From the NCBI GenBank assembly GCA_021775475.1, contig JAJFHS010000056.1:1-64000 (forward strand): a stretch of DNA of 64,000 nucleotides, given 5' to 3'. Position 1 is the first letter of the stretch. Each line of letters starts with the position of its first letter. This stretch comes from Hyphomicrobiales bacterium (GTDB lineage: Bacteria > Pseudomonadota > Alphaproteobacteria > Rhizobiales > JAJFHR01). This document shows positions 17,590-27,325 of the stretch, piece by piece. The notes beneath the pieces were generated by a model. That model saw only the letters and a list, made by a program, of their open reading frames with translations. It made no database searches and was not told where the DNA came from. The position numbers and the translations under genes were made by a program.

Positions 17590-18453
17590 ATGAAAAAACC
17601 CACCCTGCGCAACTTAACATCTGGTCTTGCAGCCCTGCCCGTTGCGATGGCTATGGTGATAGCAGTCTCGCCAAACGCCTTAGCCGCAGTCGAGAAAATA
17701 ACCGTGTTCGAATGCGGTCAGGCTATCACATCTGACAAGTCGATTTTCTCACCCGGTATTGAGGCGGACGTGGCTTCCGACATTGCCATTAACTGTTATC
17801 TCATCACCCACGACAAGGGCCTGATGATATGGGACACAGGCTTAGCCGACGGCCTTATCAACAAACCTGAAGGTGTCAGCCTTGCTGGAGGAAAACTCAA
17901 AATTTTCGTCAAGAAAACTTTAAGTGCGCAGATGAAAGAGATGGGTATAAAGCCGGATCAGGTGAAGCACATGGCTTTTTCACACATGCACCCGGATATC
18001 ACCGGCAATTCCAGCGCGTTCACATCTGCTACCTGGTACGTTCAAAAGCCGGAGTTTGATGCAGCCTTCAGCAAAGACCCGAAAAAATACCGTTTCAATC
18101 CCAAAACCTACAGCGGGTTAAAGAACAACAAGACGGTAAAGCTGGACGGCAAGCGCGATGTATTTGGCGATGGCTCGGTGGTTATCATGCCAGCCCCGGG
18201 ACATACGCCAGGCTCCCAGGTGCTTTACGTTGAATTGCCCTCAGGACCGGTCATCCTGGCTGGTGATCTGTGGGCGTTTGAAACCAACCGCATCAACAAA
18301 TCCATACCGGAAAATGATTTCGACATTGAGGCAACCCGTAAAAGCCGGGTTAAAGTCGAAGCGCTGGCAAAGAAAACCGGTGCAAAAATATGGGTAATGC
18401 ACGATCCCGGCCAAAACGCCACCATGGCGCATGCCCCACAAAGCATGCGTTGA
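17590..18453 (+). CDS. exported metallo-beta-lactamase-fold hydrolase, lactonase-like, variant metal motif
   Basis: A 287-residue protein with an N-terminal signal peptide (about 1-33) and a metallo-beta-lactamase fold like that of N-acyl-homoserine lactonases. The metal motif reads [10 protein letters not shown]: the two His and the Asp of HxHxDH are present, but the final His is Ile (ATC at 17995-17997). [15 protein letters not shown] and VMHDPGQ supply the other expected ligands. The ATG at 17590 follows GAGGAG 10 bases upstream. Loss of one zinc ligand may alter or abolish two-metal chemistry. The substrate is unknown; it could be a lactone or another ester. Confidence 0.8.
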   Translation: MKKPTLRNLTSGLAALPVAMAMVIAVSPNALAAVEKITVFECGQAITSDKSIFSPGIEADVASDIAINCYLITHDKGLMIWDTGLADGLINKPEGVSLAGGKLKIFVKKTLSAQMKEMGIKPDQVKHMAFSHMHPDITGNSSAFTSATWYVQKPEFDAAFSKDPKKYRFNPKTYSGLKNNKTVKLDGKRDVFGDGSVVIMPAPGHTPGSQVLYVELPSGPVILAGDLWAFETNRINKSIPENDFDIEATRKSRVKVEALAKKTGAKIWVMHDPGQNATMAHAPQSMR

Positions 18454-18460
18454 ATTAACA

Positions 18461-19444
18461 ATGACAGCAAAAATGAAAGCCGCTGTGATTTATCAAGCTG
18501 GCGGACCCGAAGTCCTCAAACTGGAAATGCGCCCCGTTCCCAAACCAGAGATTGGGCAGGTTCTGATCCGAATAATGGCCTTCGGACTTAATCGCTCGGA
18601 GCTTTTCACCCGCCAGGGACATTCGCCAACTGTAAAGTTCCCGAGAATTCTCGGCATTGAGGCCACCGGTCTTGTGGAAGATGCACCGGGCGGTGAGTTT
18701 TCCAAAGGCGACGTGGTCGCCACGACCCTGGGTGGCATGGGTCGGCAATTTGACGGTGGCTATGCTGAATTTGTGTGTGTCCCGGCAACCCAGATACAAA
18801 GGCTTGAAACGCAACTCAGTTGGGAGGTTCTGGGCGCTCTGCCCGAAATGCTGCAAACCGCATGGGGGGCACTGTTCAAATCGCTCCAACTGAAAAAAGG
18901 TGAACGCCTTTTAATTCGCGGCGGCACCACCTCGGTTGGATTGGCAGCCGCTGCCATTGCCAAAAAGCATGGTGCGGTGGTCGCCGCAACAACGCGAAAT
19001 CCGGCAAGCGAAAAGCTCCTGCGCGACAATGGTTGTGACCAGGTCTTTATTGATAGCGGTGAAATAGCGGCTCAGGTGCATGAGGTATTTCCCGGCGGCA
19101 TCCATAAAGCGTTAGAGCTTGTCGGCACAACCACCCTCGAAGACACCCTGCAATGCACACAAGCCAACGGCATTGTTTGCATGGCGGGAATGGTTGGCGG
19201 CCAATGGTCGTTCGACAATTTCTCACCCATGGCCTCAATCCCCACAGCCGTCTGTCTGACCATTTATTCCGGCGGGCCAGAGGAGTTCATGGCCACCCCG
19301 TTTCAGGACATGATCACCCAAATCGAAGCCGGGAGATTTAAAGTGCAGGTTGGTGAGATTTTTACACTCGACAAAATCGCCGACGCCCATTGCTGCATGG
19401 AGGAAAACGCAGCGCGGGGAAAAATTGTCGTGTTAACTAGTTAG
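18461..19444 (+). CDS. zinc-independent quinone oxidoreductase-type alcohol dehydrogenase-family protein
   Basis: A 327-residue medium-chain dehydrogenase/reductase of the NADPH:quinone oxidoreductase type. The N-terminal GroES-like domain ([28 protein letters not shown]) is followed by a Rossmann domain with [19 protein letters not shown] (about 148-166). No catalytic-zinc Cys/His pattern is visible. It is expected to reduce quinones or other enones with NADPH. The start at 18461 is 8 bases after the preceding stop, so the two genes are probably one transcript. Its 3' end overlaps the converging peroxiredoxin gene by 8 bases. Confidence 0.85.
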   Translation: MTAKMKAAVIYQAGGPEVLKLEMRPVPKPEIGQVLIRIMAFGLNRSELFTRQGHSPTVKFPRILGIEATGLVEDAPGGEFSKGDVVATTLGGMGRQFDGGYAEFVCVPATQIQRLETQLSWEVLGALPEMLQTAWGALFKSLQLKKGERLLIRGGTTSVGLAAAAIAKKHGAVVAATTRNPASEKLLRDNGCDQVFIDSGEIAAQVHEVFPGGIHKALELVGTTTLEDTLQCTQANGIVCMAGMVGGQWSFDNFSPMASIPTAVCLTIYSGGPEEFMATPFQDMITQIEAGRFKVQVGEIFTLDKIADAHCCMEENAARGKIVVLTS

Positions 19445-20006
19445 GCGGCTGCGCCTTGATCCAGGCGATGACCACCTCGGCGTGGGTGTTTGGTGGAAAG
19501 ATCGGATAAAACACATGTTCAATGATCCCGCCGTTGACGACAAGCGTCAATCGCTTGATCAAGGTGAGACCATTGACGTCAAAGGTTGGCAGATTGAGCG
19601 CGCTTGTCAGTTCCAGGTTTTCGTCGCTCAGAATTGAAAATGGCAAATGCAGGCGGCTCACTGCTTCGCGCTGAAATTCAGTGTCTTGAGTGCTTAGACC
19701 AAACACCTCGGCACCCAACGCTTTGAGCTCATTATGATGATCCCGAAACCCGCATGATTGCGGCGTGCACCCACGTGCACCGGGAATAGCTTCCCAGCCT
19801 TCATAAAACACGCCCTCATCAGGATGCCCGGTACGCGGGTAGGCATAGATGATCGCGCGTCCGCGTAAGGTTGAAATATCCACCCTGGCACCATCTGTTG
19901 CGGCCAAAGTGATAGCAGGAAATTTGAGCCCGGCCAAATGATCACAAGCCCCGTCATCTACCGGAACAGGCAAATCATCGGGTATTTCGGTCAGATTTTT
20001 ATCCAT
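19437..20006 (-). CDS. peroxiredoxin (BCP/PrxQ-like)
   Basis: A 189-residue AhpC/TSA-fold protein. The active site reads [13 protein letters not shown], a Cys-X4-Cys arrangement typical of BCP/PrxQ peroxiredoxins, which reduce peroxides by thiol chemistry. About 35 extra residues precede the usual AhpC/TSA start. The ATG at 20006 is favoured over the adjoining one at 20009 because GAGGA lies at proper distance. It follows smpB by a few bases and is probably transcribed with it. Confidence 0.82.
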   Translation of the reverse strand: MDKNLTEIPDDLPVPVDDGACDHLAGLKFPAITLAATDGARVDISTLRGRAIIYAYPRTGHPDEGVFYEGWEAIPGARGCTPQSCGFRDHHNELKALGAEVFGLSTQDTEFQREAVSRLHLPFSILSDENLELTSALNLPTFDVNGLTLIKRLTLVVNGGIIEHVFYPIFPPNTHAEVVIAWIKAQPPN

Positions 20007-20013
20007 CATTTCC

Positions 20014-20502
20014 TCAATGCTTCTCACGCATAATTCTGGCCTTATCGAGCTTCCAGGTTCTGTCTTTGTCAGACTGGCGTTTGTCATGCAGTTTTTTGCC
20101 GCGCGCTGTCGCCAGTTCCACCTTGGCGATACCGCGATCATTAAAATACATCGATAGCGGCACAAGGGTCATGCCGTCGCGTTGATTGGCACCAATCAGC
20201 TTGGCGACTTCACGACCATGCATGAGCAGTTTTCGCGGCCGCCGGGTTTCATGATTATTGCGGTTTCCCGCTTTATATTCAGATATGTATGAGCTGAACA
20301 ACCACAATTCGCCGCCTTTTTCACCGGCATAGGCATCATTGAGGCTGGCCTTGCCTTCGCGCAGGGCCTTGACCTCGGTGCCCACCAGCATGATGCCAGC
20401 TTCAAACACATCTTCTATCATGTAATCGTGGCGTGCCTTGCGGTTGGCCACGATTACTTTTTGGCCGGCGGATTTAGCCTTGTGGCCTCTTTTGGTTGCC
20501 AT
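20014..20502 (-). CDS. smpB: SsrA-binding protein SmpB
   Basis: A 162-residue SmpB with the family's [12 protein letters not shown] start, [18 protein letters not shown] core and a basic C-terminal tail that enters the ribosome A site. With tmRNA it rescues stalled ribosomes by trans-translation. tmRNA itself is not seen in the window. It lies 21 bases downstream of dapA. Confidence 0.97.
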   Translation of the reverse strand: MATKRGHKAKSAGQKVIVANRKARHDYMIEDVFEAGIMLVGTEVKALREGKASLNDAYAGEKGGELWLFSSYISEYKAGNRNNHETRRPRKLLMHGREVAKLIGANQRDGMTLVPLSMYFNDRGIAKVELATARGKKLHDKRQSDKDRTWKLDKARIMREKH

Positions 20503-20523
20503 GGTGTTTCCTGATGCCAGCCC

Positions 20524-21411
20524 TTAATTCAGCAGACCCGCATGCACCAAAGCAGCCTTTACCTGGCTTTTGGTGCTGTCTACCACAGGAACCAGCGGCA
20601 GGCGCGTTTCCTCACTGCACAGGCCCAATAACGAAGCTGCATATTTCACCGGCCCCGGACTTGCTTCCACAAACATAGCGTCATGCAAAGGCATAAGCCG
20701 GTCTTGCACTTTCAGTGCGGCAGCAAAATCTCCACTTAAACACGCATCTTGAAACTCCCGGCAAAGAGCCGGTGCCACATTGGTCGTCACTGAAATACAA
20801 CCCCTGCCGCCATGGGCATTAAAGCCCAGAGCCGTTGCATCTTCACCCGACAGCTGAATGAAATCTTCGCCCATGGCCTGGCGCTGCTGGCTCACCCGCG
20901 ACATATCAGCGGTTGCGTCTTTAACGCCGACAACGTTTTTAAGCTTGTACAGGCGCGCCATGGTCTCAACCGACATGTCAACGATGCTGCGACCGGGAAT
21001 GTTATAAATCAACAGCGCAATATCAGCACTGTCATGAATGGCTTTAAAGTGCTGATAAAGCCCTTCCTGAGTGGGTTTGTTATAGTAAGGTGTTACCACC
21101 AGAATTGCATCCGCACCGGCTTTAACCGCGTGTCTCGCCAGCATAATGGCTTCGGTGGTATTGTTTGAACCCGCCCCGGCAATAACCGGAACGCGGCCGT
21201 CAGCCACTTCAATGGTTATATCAACCACCGCCATATGTTCCTCATGGCTCAATGTCGGGCTTTCACCGGTGGTGCCTACGGGCACAAGTGCGTTGGAGCC
21301 TTGTTTTATCTGCCAGTCGACAAAAGATTTGAGTGCTTTTTCATCAATACTTCCGTTGCTCATGGGCGTGATAAGGGCGGGTATTGATCCTTTAATCTTG
21401 TCGATGGTCAT
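20524..21411 (-). CDS. dapA: 4-hydroxy-tetrahydrodipicolinate synthase
   Basis: A 295-residue TIM-barrel lyase that condenses pyruvate with aspartate semialdehyde in lysine and diaminopimelate synthesis. GTTGESPTL near residue 44 binds pyruvate, YNIPGRS is present, and the Schiff-base lysine lies in [11 protein letters not shown] (about 163). The start at 21411 matches the standard N-terminus ([17 protein letters not shown]); a longer frame to 21585 is not family-like. The dapA-smpB pairing is common in rhizobia. Confidence 0.96.
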   Translation of the reverse strand: MTIDKIKGSIPALITPMSNGSIDEKALKSFVDWQIKQGSNALVPVGTTGESPTLSHEEHMAVVDITIEVADGRVPVIAGAGSNNTTEAIMLARHAVKAGADAILVVTPYYNKPTQEGLYQHFKAIHDSADIALLIYNIPGRSIVDMSVETMARLYKLKNVVGVKDATADMSRVSQQRQAMGEDFIQLSGEDATALGFNAHGGRGCISVTTNVAPALCREFQDACLSGDFAAALKVQDRLMPLHDAMFVEASPGPVKYAASLLGLCSEETRLPLVPVVDSTKSQVKAALVHAGLLN

Positions 21412-21725
21412 TTCTCTAACTCCAAACCTAAACCGTTTTATTGATAATTTCTCAAATGCTTTTGACGAAATCGCAGCTAACCTAGCGCCAAGGTGATGCG
21501 ACTGCAACAACGTTTGTCTTAATATTCCATGCCAACACCGCCAAAACCCTGAACGGTTCAAACGTATTACCTGTTGTTTCGACACCCATTCGTCCCCACT
21601 TATCCCGGAATGGACTTTTTGATGACATATTAACTCTTTACTGGCTGGGGTTTGCTAGAAAGATTACATGCTTCGACATACCGACTCGCGAGTATTGTTT
21701 TTTGCAGAAAATGGAGGATTTTCAA
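21412..21725. other. intergenic region between dapA and slt
   Basis: About 310 bases between divergent genes. It must hold promoters for both, but I see no strong -35/-10 pair, palindrome or small gene. No tmRNA-like sequence is apparent although smpB is nearby. Confidence 0.5.
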
Positions 21726-23945
21726 TTGCGGTCATTTAAGGTTTCCTTTCCCCATCGCAGCTTGAAAACCCTGTCAGCTTTTATCGCAATTTTTGGCCTG
21801 CTGATTGCAGAACCTCTCAGCGCCAACACCCTTCAAAGCAAAATCCCCCTGCCAGCGCCACGGCCTAACGATTTTACTGCCAACATCAAGATCAGCGCTC
21901 CTGTCAATATTAAACGGCGGCCGGCTATTGTTTTGGCATCGTCGTCGGGGTCTTTATCGAGTTCGCAACTCAAATTGCTCGACCGCGCCATACGCTTTGC
22001 TGTCAATGACCAGTTTACCTCAGCATTTAAAGAAAGCGAAAACCTGCCGGACCCGGCCGCCCGGATGTTGATTGAGTGGCTTTATGTATTGTCGCCCAAA
22101 CTTGAAGCTGGCCCTCAGCGAATTTCGCAATTCATAAAATCAAATCCCGAATGGCCACGCAAATCGATTATGCGTACCCGGGCAGAGCAATCCCTGTTTA
22201 AAACCCGTCCCTCACCTAAAGTCGTTTTCAGATATTTTCGCTTCCAAAAGCCTAAAACTGCAGAGGGAAAGCTGGCTTTGGCCCGGGCTTACCTGACCAC
22301 TGGCAACAAATCAAAAGCCCGCCGGTGGGTACGTGATGCATGGCGCGAAAACAAAATGGGTAAAAGCCAGGAACGCGCAGCTTACAAGGAATTCCGCAAA
22401 CTGTTGAGCCATGCCGATCTGCGCGCGCGCATACAGTTTTACATCTATGCCCGCAAATTAAAAGCAGCCCGGCGAAATGCCGCCCGTCTGGGTTCAAGCT
22501 ATGTTAAAATGGTAAAGGCTGCTCAAGCCTACCTCAGCAAATCGAGAAAAGCCCGCAAGGCATACTCAGCTGTACCGGCAAAGTTGCGCAACGATACGTC
22601 TCTGCTTTATGCCCGGGTACGCGGCCTTCGGTTAAAGAAGAAAATTGTTGAGGCCCGCCGCCTGATTGCCAAAGCACCAAAATCACGCGGCAATCTTAAA
22701 AGATGGTGGATAGAACGGCGGCTATTGGCCCGCGAAGCACTCGCCTCCGGTGCCAAAGGGGAAGCCTATCGCCTGACCTCGGCACATGGCCTGCCCCTCA
22801 AATCCAGATACATCAATGATTATATAGATGCTGAATTCATGTCCGGCTGGATTGCTCTTAGATATCTTAAAAAAACCAGCATAGCCCTCATTCATTTCAA
22901 AAGGCTTGAAAAAGCCGCTGATGGTCCGCGCAGCAAATCTTCCGCAGCATACTGGCTTTCGCGCACCTATAAAGCCAGAGGTAACAAGGCGCTTGCAAAT
23001 AAGTATCTTGAGCGCTCGGCATCAAGACCGCGGACCTATTATGGCCAGCTTGCCCTTGATGCGCTGGGGCGCAGCCCGATGCCAATTTCTTTAGGCAGCA
23101 CTCAACCCACAGCCCCGGGCCGTCTTAAGTCGTATAATTCGGTTCGCGCTCTCATGTATCTCAACAAACTGGGCTTCACCTCCTGGGGCAACAGTTTTTT
23201 CAGCCAACTGCCCTATGCCATGAAAAAGCCCGGTGATCTCGCCGCACTTTCAGCCCTGGCAACAAGTTATGGCCTGCCCCATGTGGCTTTGCGTGTCGCC
23301 AAACGCGCAAACAGCGTTCACGGTTATGATTTCGGCCGCTTACAATATCCTACCAACGTTTTGCCGCGCCTGAAGAAGATCGGCAGGCCAGTTGAAATGG
23401 CACTGGTTCACGCCATAATCCGCCAGGAAAGTGAATTTAACGGTGCAGCACGCTCTCCGGTTGGTGCCCAGGGGCTTATGCAGATGATGCCCGGAACCGC
23501 GAAGATTACCGCAAAGAAATATAGCCAGAGATATAGTCGCAAGCGCCTTTACGACCCCTCCTACAATCTCATGTTGGGCACCGCCCACATTGGTGATCTG
23601 ATTTACCGGTTCAGCGGCTCATACATCATGCTTATTGCCGCCTATAACGCTGGTGGTGGCCGGGTAAATGAATGGAACGAGAAATTTGGCGACCCCCGAA
23701 CCGGTGCCATTGATCCGATTGACTGGGTTGAAAGCATTCCCTTCAACGAAACCCGCAATTATGTCAAACGCGTTATGGAGAACATGCATGTGTATCGCTC
23801 CGCTCTTAATGGTGGCAGTAAATTCACCATGACCGCTGATTTAGCCCGCTTCTCGCCTATTGCCAAAATCCCGGTGCGTTCACGCGCAAGCTCCAACGGT
23901 TGCATTGCTGTATCCGTTGACAGCACCGACGATGTAATCTGTTAA
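21726..23945 (+). CDS. slt: soluble lytic murein transglycosylase
   Basis: A protein of about 739 residues. A signal peptide (to about residue 33, ending EPLSA) is followed by a long alpha-superhelical region rich in Lys/Arg/Ala. The C-terminal SLT domain (about 555-700) has the catalytic Glu in RQESEFN, then GAQGLMQMMPGTA and AAYNAGGGRV. It cleaves peptidoglycan glycan strands to 1,6-anhydro products in the periplasm. I prefer the TTG at 21726 because GGAGG lies 8 bases upstream and gives a normal signal peptide; ATG 21711 and TTG 21702 are alternatives. Confidence 0.92.
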   Translation: MRSFKVSFPHRSLKTLSAFIAIFGLLIAEPLSANTLQSKIPLPAPRPNDFTANIKISAPVNIKRRPAIVLASSSGSLSSSQLKLLDRAIRFAVNDQFTSAFKESENLPDPAARMLIEWLYVLSPKLEAGPQRISQFIKSNPEWPRKSIMRTRAEQSLFKTRPSPKVVFRYFRFQKPKTAEGKLALARAYLTTGNKSKARRWVRDAWRENKMGKSQERAAYKEFRKLLSHADLRARIQFYIYARKLKAARRNAARLGSSYVKMVKAAQAYLSKSRKARKAYSAVPAKLRNDTSLLYARVRGLRLKKKIVEARRLIAKAPKSRGNLKRWWIERRLLAREALASGAKGEAYRLTSAHGLPLKSRYINDYIDAEFMSGWIALRYLKKTSIALIHFKRLEKAADGPRSKSSAAYWLSRTYKARGNKALANKYLERSASRPRTYYGQLALDALGRSPMPISLGSTQPTAPGRLKSYNSVRALMYLNKLGFTSWGNSFFSQLPYAMKKPGDLAALSALATSYGLPHVALRVAKRANSVHGYDFGRLQYPTNVLPRLKKIGRPVEMALVHAIIRQESEFNGAARSPVGAQGLMQMMPGTAKITAKKYSQRYSRKRLYDPSYNLMLGTAHIGDLIYRFSGSYIMLIAAYNAGGGRVNEWNEKFGDPRTGAIDPIDWVESIPFNETRNYVKRVMENMHVYRSALNGGSKFTMTADLARFSPIAKIPVRSRASSNGCIAVSVDSTDDVIC

Positions 23946-23960
23946 ATTCAAGTTGACCTT

Positions 23961-24872
23961 ATGAATAAACCAAACCGGTCTGCCTCCTCCACAATCACCG
24001 CGGATAGTTGGCAGGAAACCTTCACCACGTCTAAAGACGGTCTCAGATTATATGCCCGCGACTACGGTGACCGGCTAAGCCCCTTAACACCGGTTGTGTG
24101 TTTGCCCGGCCTGACGCGCAATTCAAAAGATTTCCATGAACTTGCCGAGCACTTAAGCCCGAAACGCCGGGTGCTGTGTCTGGATTACCGCGGTCGCGGC
24201 CGTTCTGATTATGACCGCAATTACAAGAACTATACGCCCCTAATCGAAGTTAACGACACACTTGATGTCATGACGGCGCACGGTATCGCTCATGCAATTA
24301 TTGTGGGAACATCACGCGGCGGTATTCTGGCCATGATCATGGCCGTGTTGCGCCCCACAGTCCTGAAAGGCGTTGTGCTCAATGATATCGGTGCCGAAAT
24401 CGCCATTGAGGGAATTTTACGCATAGCCGGTTATGTCGGAAACCTGCCGGATCCCAAAAACTGGAACGAAGCCGTGCTGACTTTGAAGAAAGTAGCCCAG
24501 GCCCACTTTCCAACGCTGCCCGAAGATGAGTGGATAACATTTGCCCGCAACACGTTTCGCGATGAAAACGGCAAACCCAAAAGCGATTATGACCCGGCCT
24601 TGCGCCATACACTGCCAAAAATAATTTCTTCCAGCGATGCCAAAATACCGCCGTTGTGGCCTTATTTCAATGCACTGAAGAATATCCCGACATTGGTTGT
24701 TCGCGGAGAAAACTCAGATCTTCTGACCGCTGAAACCTTGCAGAAGATGCATGATGCCCACCAAAACATGGTCAGCCTCACTCTGAAAAACCGAGGTCAT
24801 ACACCGTTTTTAAATGAAATTCAGGCCATCGCTGCCATTAACAGGCTTATAGAACAGATTGATAAAGGTTAA
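23961..24872 (+). CDS. alpha/beta hydrolase
   Basis: A 303-residue alpha/beta-hydrolase-fold protein. The nucleophile elbow is VGTSRGGI (Ser about 115), the oxyanion region VVCLPGLTRNS, and the likely acid and histidine are in GENSDLL and NRGHTPFL. DYRGRGRSDYD matches the common loop before the cap. It probably hydrolyses an ester or amide; the substrate is unknown. It begins 16 bases after slt and is probably co-transcribed with it. Confidence 0.85.
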   Translation: MNKPNRSASSTITADSWQETFTTSKDGLRLYARDYGDRLSPLTPVVCLPGLTRNSKDFHELAEHLSPKRRVLCLDYRGRGRSDYDRNYKNYTPLIEVNDTLDVMTAHGIAHAIIVGTSRGGILAMIMAVLRPTVLKGVVLNDIGAEIAIEGILRIAGYVGNLPDPKNWNEAVLTLKKVAQAHFPTLPEDEWITFARNTFRDENGKPKSDYDPALRHTLPKIISSSDAKIPPLWPYFNALKNIPTLVVRGENSDLLTAETLQKMHDAHQNMVSLTLKNRGHTPFLNEIQAIAAINRLIEQIDKG

Positions 24873-24909
24873 GCCAAATGCGTTTCGCATTTAATAGAAC
24901 CCCCTCTTT

Positions 24910-25023
24910 GTCATCCTCGGGCTTGACCCGAGGATCCATAGCGTTGCGCTTTCGAAAACACAGAAACTGCCATTAGGCCGAGAAAATTGAGGAATGGTTC
25001 CTCGGGTCAAGCCCGAGGATGAC
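24910..25023. repeat. facing pair of CTTGA-loop hairpins
   Basis: Positions 24910-24935 and 24998-25023 are near-perfect reverse complements (25 of 26). Each forms a CCTCGGG/CCCGAGG hairpin on a CTTGA or TCAAG loop. The right half shares 38 identical bases with 162-199. It lies between the converging hydrolase and helix-hairpin-helix genes and could stop transcription from both sides. Confidence 0.75.
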
Positions 25024-25062
25024 AAAGAAGGGTGGAGTGAACAACCTGTCGAGACTCCACAT

Positions 25063-25557
25063 CTAATCGTCCATCAGCTTTTTTGCCTGAGCGATCCAGT
25101 CGTCACGCTCGACGCGGCCTTTGAAGCTTAAAAGGTTATCCACTTCGCTAACATCTTGGGCGCTCCAGCCGGCGATTTGTTCGTAATGGAAAATCCCCAG
25201 ACCGTTAAGGGTCCGTTCGAGCTTGGGGCCAATACCGCTAATGACTTTCAAATCATCAGACTTACCACCAATTGCCGCATCAAGACCACGCGCCTGAACT
25301 GGTTTTGGCTCCGGCTTTGCAGCCGGTGCCTCTTCAGCCACAGCGACAGGTTCTTCGGTTTTGGCGCTCTCCATGACTGGTGATACCGGTTCGGGTGAAG
25401 CCTGGCTTGCGCGCGGTTCTGGCGATTTCACATCTGCTTCAGATGACGGGGATCTCGTCCATCGACGCAACATGCAACCGATAAAAGCCCCCAGCAGCAA
25501 GGCCAGAAGGAGCATAAAAAACTGCGATACATATTCATATGTCATATTCAATTCCAT
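25063..25557 (-). CDS. membrane-anchored helix-hairpin-helix protein
   Basis: A 164-residue protein with one N-terminal membrane segment (about 10-28), a Pro/Glu/Ala-rich linker (about 35-95) and a C-terminal helix-hairpin-helix domain (DLKVISGIGPKLERTLNGLGI). This domain also occurs at the end of some NuoE-related proteins and in predicted flap-endonuclease-like proteins. Its role here is unknown; DNA or protein binding near the membrane is possible. An alternative start is the ATG at 25545. Confidence 0.75.
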   Translation of the reverse strand: MELNMTYEYVSQFFMLLLALLLGAFIGCMLRRWTRSPSSEADVKSPEPRASQASPEPVSPVMESAKTEEPVAVAEEAPAAKPEPKPVQARGLDAAIGGKSDDLKVISGIGPKLERTLNGLGIFHYEQIAGWSAQDVSEVDNLLSFKGRVERDDWIAQAKKLMDD

Positions 25558-25585
25558 TCCTTACCGGCAACGATTGCACGTACAT

Positions 25586-25635
25586 CAGCTGCATTTGCAC
25601 GTCAGCTGCATTTGCACGTCATCCATGCAAATGCA
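25586..25635. repeat. short direct repeat with TGCATTTGCA cores upstream of the HHH gene
   Basis: Two adjoining identical 17-base units (25586-25602, 25603-25619) each contain TGCATTTGCA. A third copy follows in reverse orientation (TGCAAATGCA, 25626-25635). They sit 29-78 bases before the leftward helix-hairpin-helix gene, in its likely promoter. They may be a regulator's binding sites. The remainder of 25558-25885 holds no gene I can support. Confidence 0.6.
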
Positions 25636-25885
25636 AACCCGATAGCAAACATTCCAATCAACCATAACTCCAGATTATTTGTAACAATCTCCATATGCTC
25701 TGCCCTTTAATGATTTCAAGCACCGAAACTTGTGGCAAAATATGCCACTTGTGTACCGGGGACAAGTAAGACGTTTCGAAAAATTAAAAAAATATGCGAT
25801 TTCTACCATGTAATTATCGACAACCATATTTAGACACTCTAACATCATAACACATAAAATACATACAGCAGAGGCCACTGACAAA

Positions 25886-26722
25886 TTGAAAAAGTTGAGT
25901 ATAGTCCCCGTCCTCCTGGCTGTTGCAGGCTGCACTTCGGTTGCAGACAACGGCAGGTCGATCGGATTGTCTCAAAGTGTGCCGGTGTCATCATCGGCCT
26001 TTCTTAAAGATGTGAAAACCATCGTCAGCGAACGTGATTACTCATATGTATCTCTGGCCGTTTCAAATCCGATAAACACCTCTCACCCCCTACCGCCCAC
26101 CATAGAAATTACCACCGGCAGCGGTTTCGTCGTCGACAACAATGGTTACGTGGTGACAGCTGCTCATGTTGGTGTCGCGAAAAACCGGGTGGTTATCGCC
26201 ACCGGTCCCCAAGGTAAAAAATACCGCGGGCGCGTTGTCGCCGTCCAAAGAATTGGTGATATGGCTTTGATAAAACTGGATGATCCCAATCCGTTAACAC
26301 CGGTAAGTCCCGTTAGCAGTCCCTGCATCACGCCGGGAGCTTCAATCCTGTCGCTGGGAAAACCGGGGTTACGTCGCGATATTGCCCGGGTGGGAACCTT
26401 GTCTGAGTTGCGCTTTGGCAAACCGGTTCGTTATCTAAAATACGGTTATGATGAAGCGATGGTGCTTAACCTGCAAACCCGGCGCGGTGAATCCGGCGGT
26501 CCGGTATTTGACAATTCAGGTGCCTTGATGGGCATGATTGTCTCCACACTTTCGTCAGCGGCAGGAACCTACCTGAACCTTGCCCATGCCATTCCGACTC
26601 CAGCTCTGGCAAAGTTCATCTGCACCAACACAAAATGCCAGCCCGCATGGCGCAAGCTCATTAAAAAGAAACTGTCGGCCTGCCCCGCCCCGGTTGTTGC
26701 ATCCTTATCCAAAAAATCTTAA
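25886..26722 (+). CDS. trypsin-fold serine protease, predicted lipoprotein
   Basis: A 278-residue exported protease. LAVAGC at about residue 16 is a lipobox, so it is probably lipid-anchored. The catalytic triad is visible: His in VVTAAHVG, Asp in GDMALIKL and Ser in RGESGGPVFD. No PDZ domain follows, unlike HtrA/Deg proteins; a Cys-containing tail (FICTNTKC, SACPAP) ends it. It starts with TTG at 25886, directly at the signal peptide (KKLSIVPVLL). The target is unknown; envelope protein cleavage is likely. Confidence 0.8.
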   Translation: MKKLSIVPVLLAVAGCTSVADNGRSIGLSQSVPVSSSAFLKDVKTIVSERDYSYVSLAVSNPINTSHPLPPTIEITTGSGFVVDNNGYVVTAAHVGVAKNRVVIATGPQGKKYRGRVVAVQRIGDMALIKLDDPNPLTPVSPVSSPCITPGASILSLGKPGLRRDIARVGTLSELRFGKPVRYLKYGYDEAMVLNLQTRRGESGGPVFDNSGALMGMIVSTLSSAAGTYLNLAHAIPTPALAKFICTNTKCQPAWRKLIKKKLSACPAPVVASLSKKS

Positions 26723-26733
26723 GCTCCTGAGAT

Positions 26734-27054
26734 TTACGCCCGCAGCGCCAGGGCGAAACTCAGAACAAAAATACCCGACATGAAGCTCCACAAGGCACAA
26801 ATCAATGTGCTGAGCGCCAGCCAATGTCCAGGGCGATGCTCGATGAACTGGGCTTTAATCGCATTGCGCATGACAATTATCGGCCCGGCAAGCACCAGAA
26901 CCATGGCGGTGAATACAACAATCGGGCCACCTTCCATCAGGAGTTCAAATTTAATTCGCTTCCCCGTCACCAATTGAAAAAAGCTTCCAATCACCCCGCC
27001 AAAAACAAACCCGGTGGTAATTGCATATATATAAACCAGCAAATCATGATACAT
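26734..27054 (-). CDS. small membrane protein, unknown
   Basis: A 106-residue protein with three predicted hydrophobic segments (about 7-30, 43-65, 77-102) and basic loops. I do not recognise the family with certainty; short proteins of this shape are common in Rhizobiales. The ATG at 27054 is preferred over a TTG at 27063. It converges on the protease gene. The 271 bases upstream (27055-27325) show no other gene. Confidence 0.6.
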   Translation of the reverse strand: MYHDLLVYIYAITTGFVFGGVIGSFFQLVTGKRIKFELLMEGGPIVVFTAMVLVLAGPIIVMRNAIKAQFIEHRPGHWLALSTLICALWSFMSGIFVLSFALALRA

Positions 27055-27325
27055 TTTACTCAACGCCTACTAAAACCCGCATCCGGGCTGTTACTCATTT
27101 AAATTCGATGGCTTAAAATTTGCCGGTGAACGTCACTAATCCCCTTGTTAAGCAAACACCATACCAACCCGAAATAGCCTCACCGTTTCATTATTGACCA
27201 ATCTTGCCGTGGCGGGCAACCGTTTACCTCTCGTTAACCATAAAATAATAGCTATATCGTAGGATTGTTTGAGCTTTGGCTTTCCGGCAGCATTTTCTGT
27301 CTCAAAACAGCACACATTTATAGCA

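Noticed and set aside
21412-21725. tmRNA gene near smpB
   Set aside because: No alanine-tRNA-like ends or tag frame can be seen.
25675-25950. Minus-strand frame of 91 codons
   Set aside because: It overlaps the start of the S1-type protease gene, has no family match, and lies in AT-rich promoter-like DNA.
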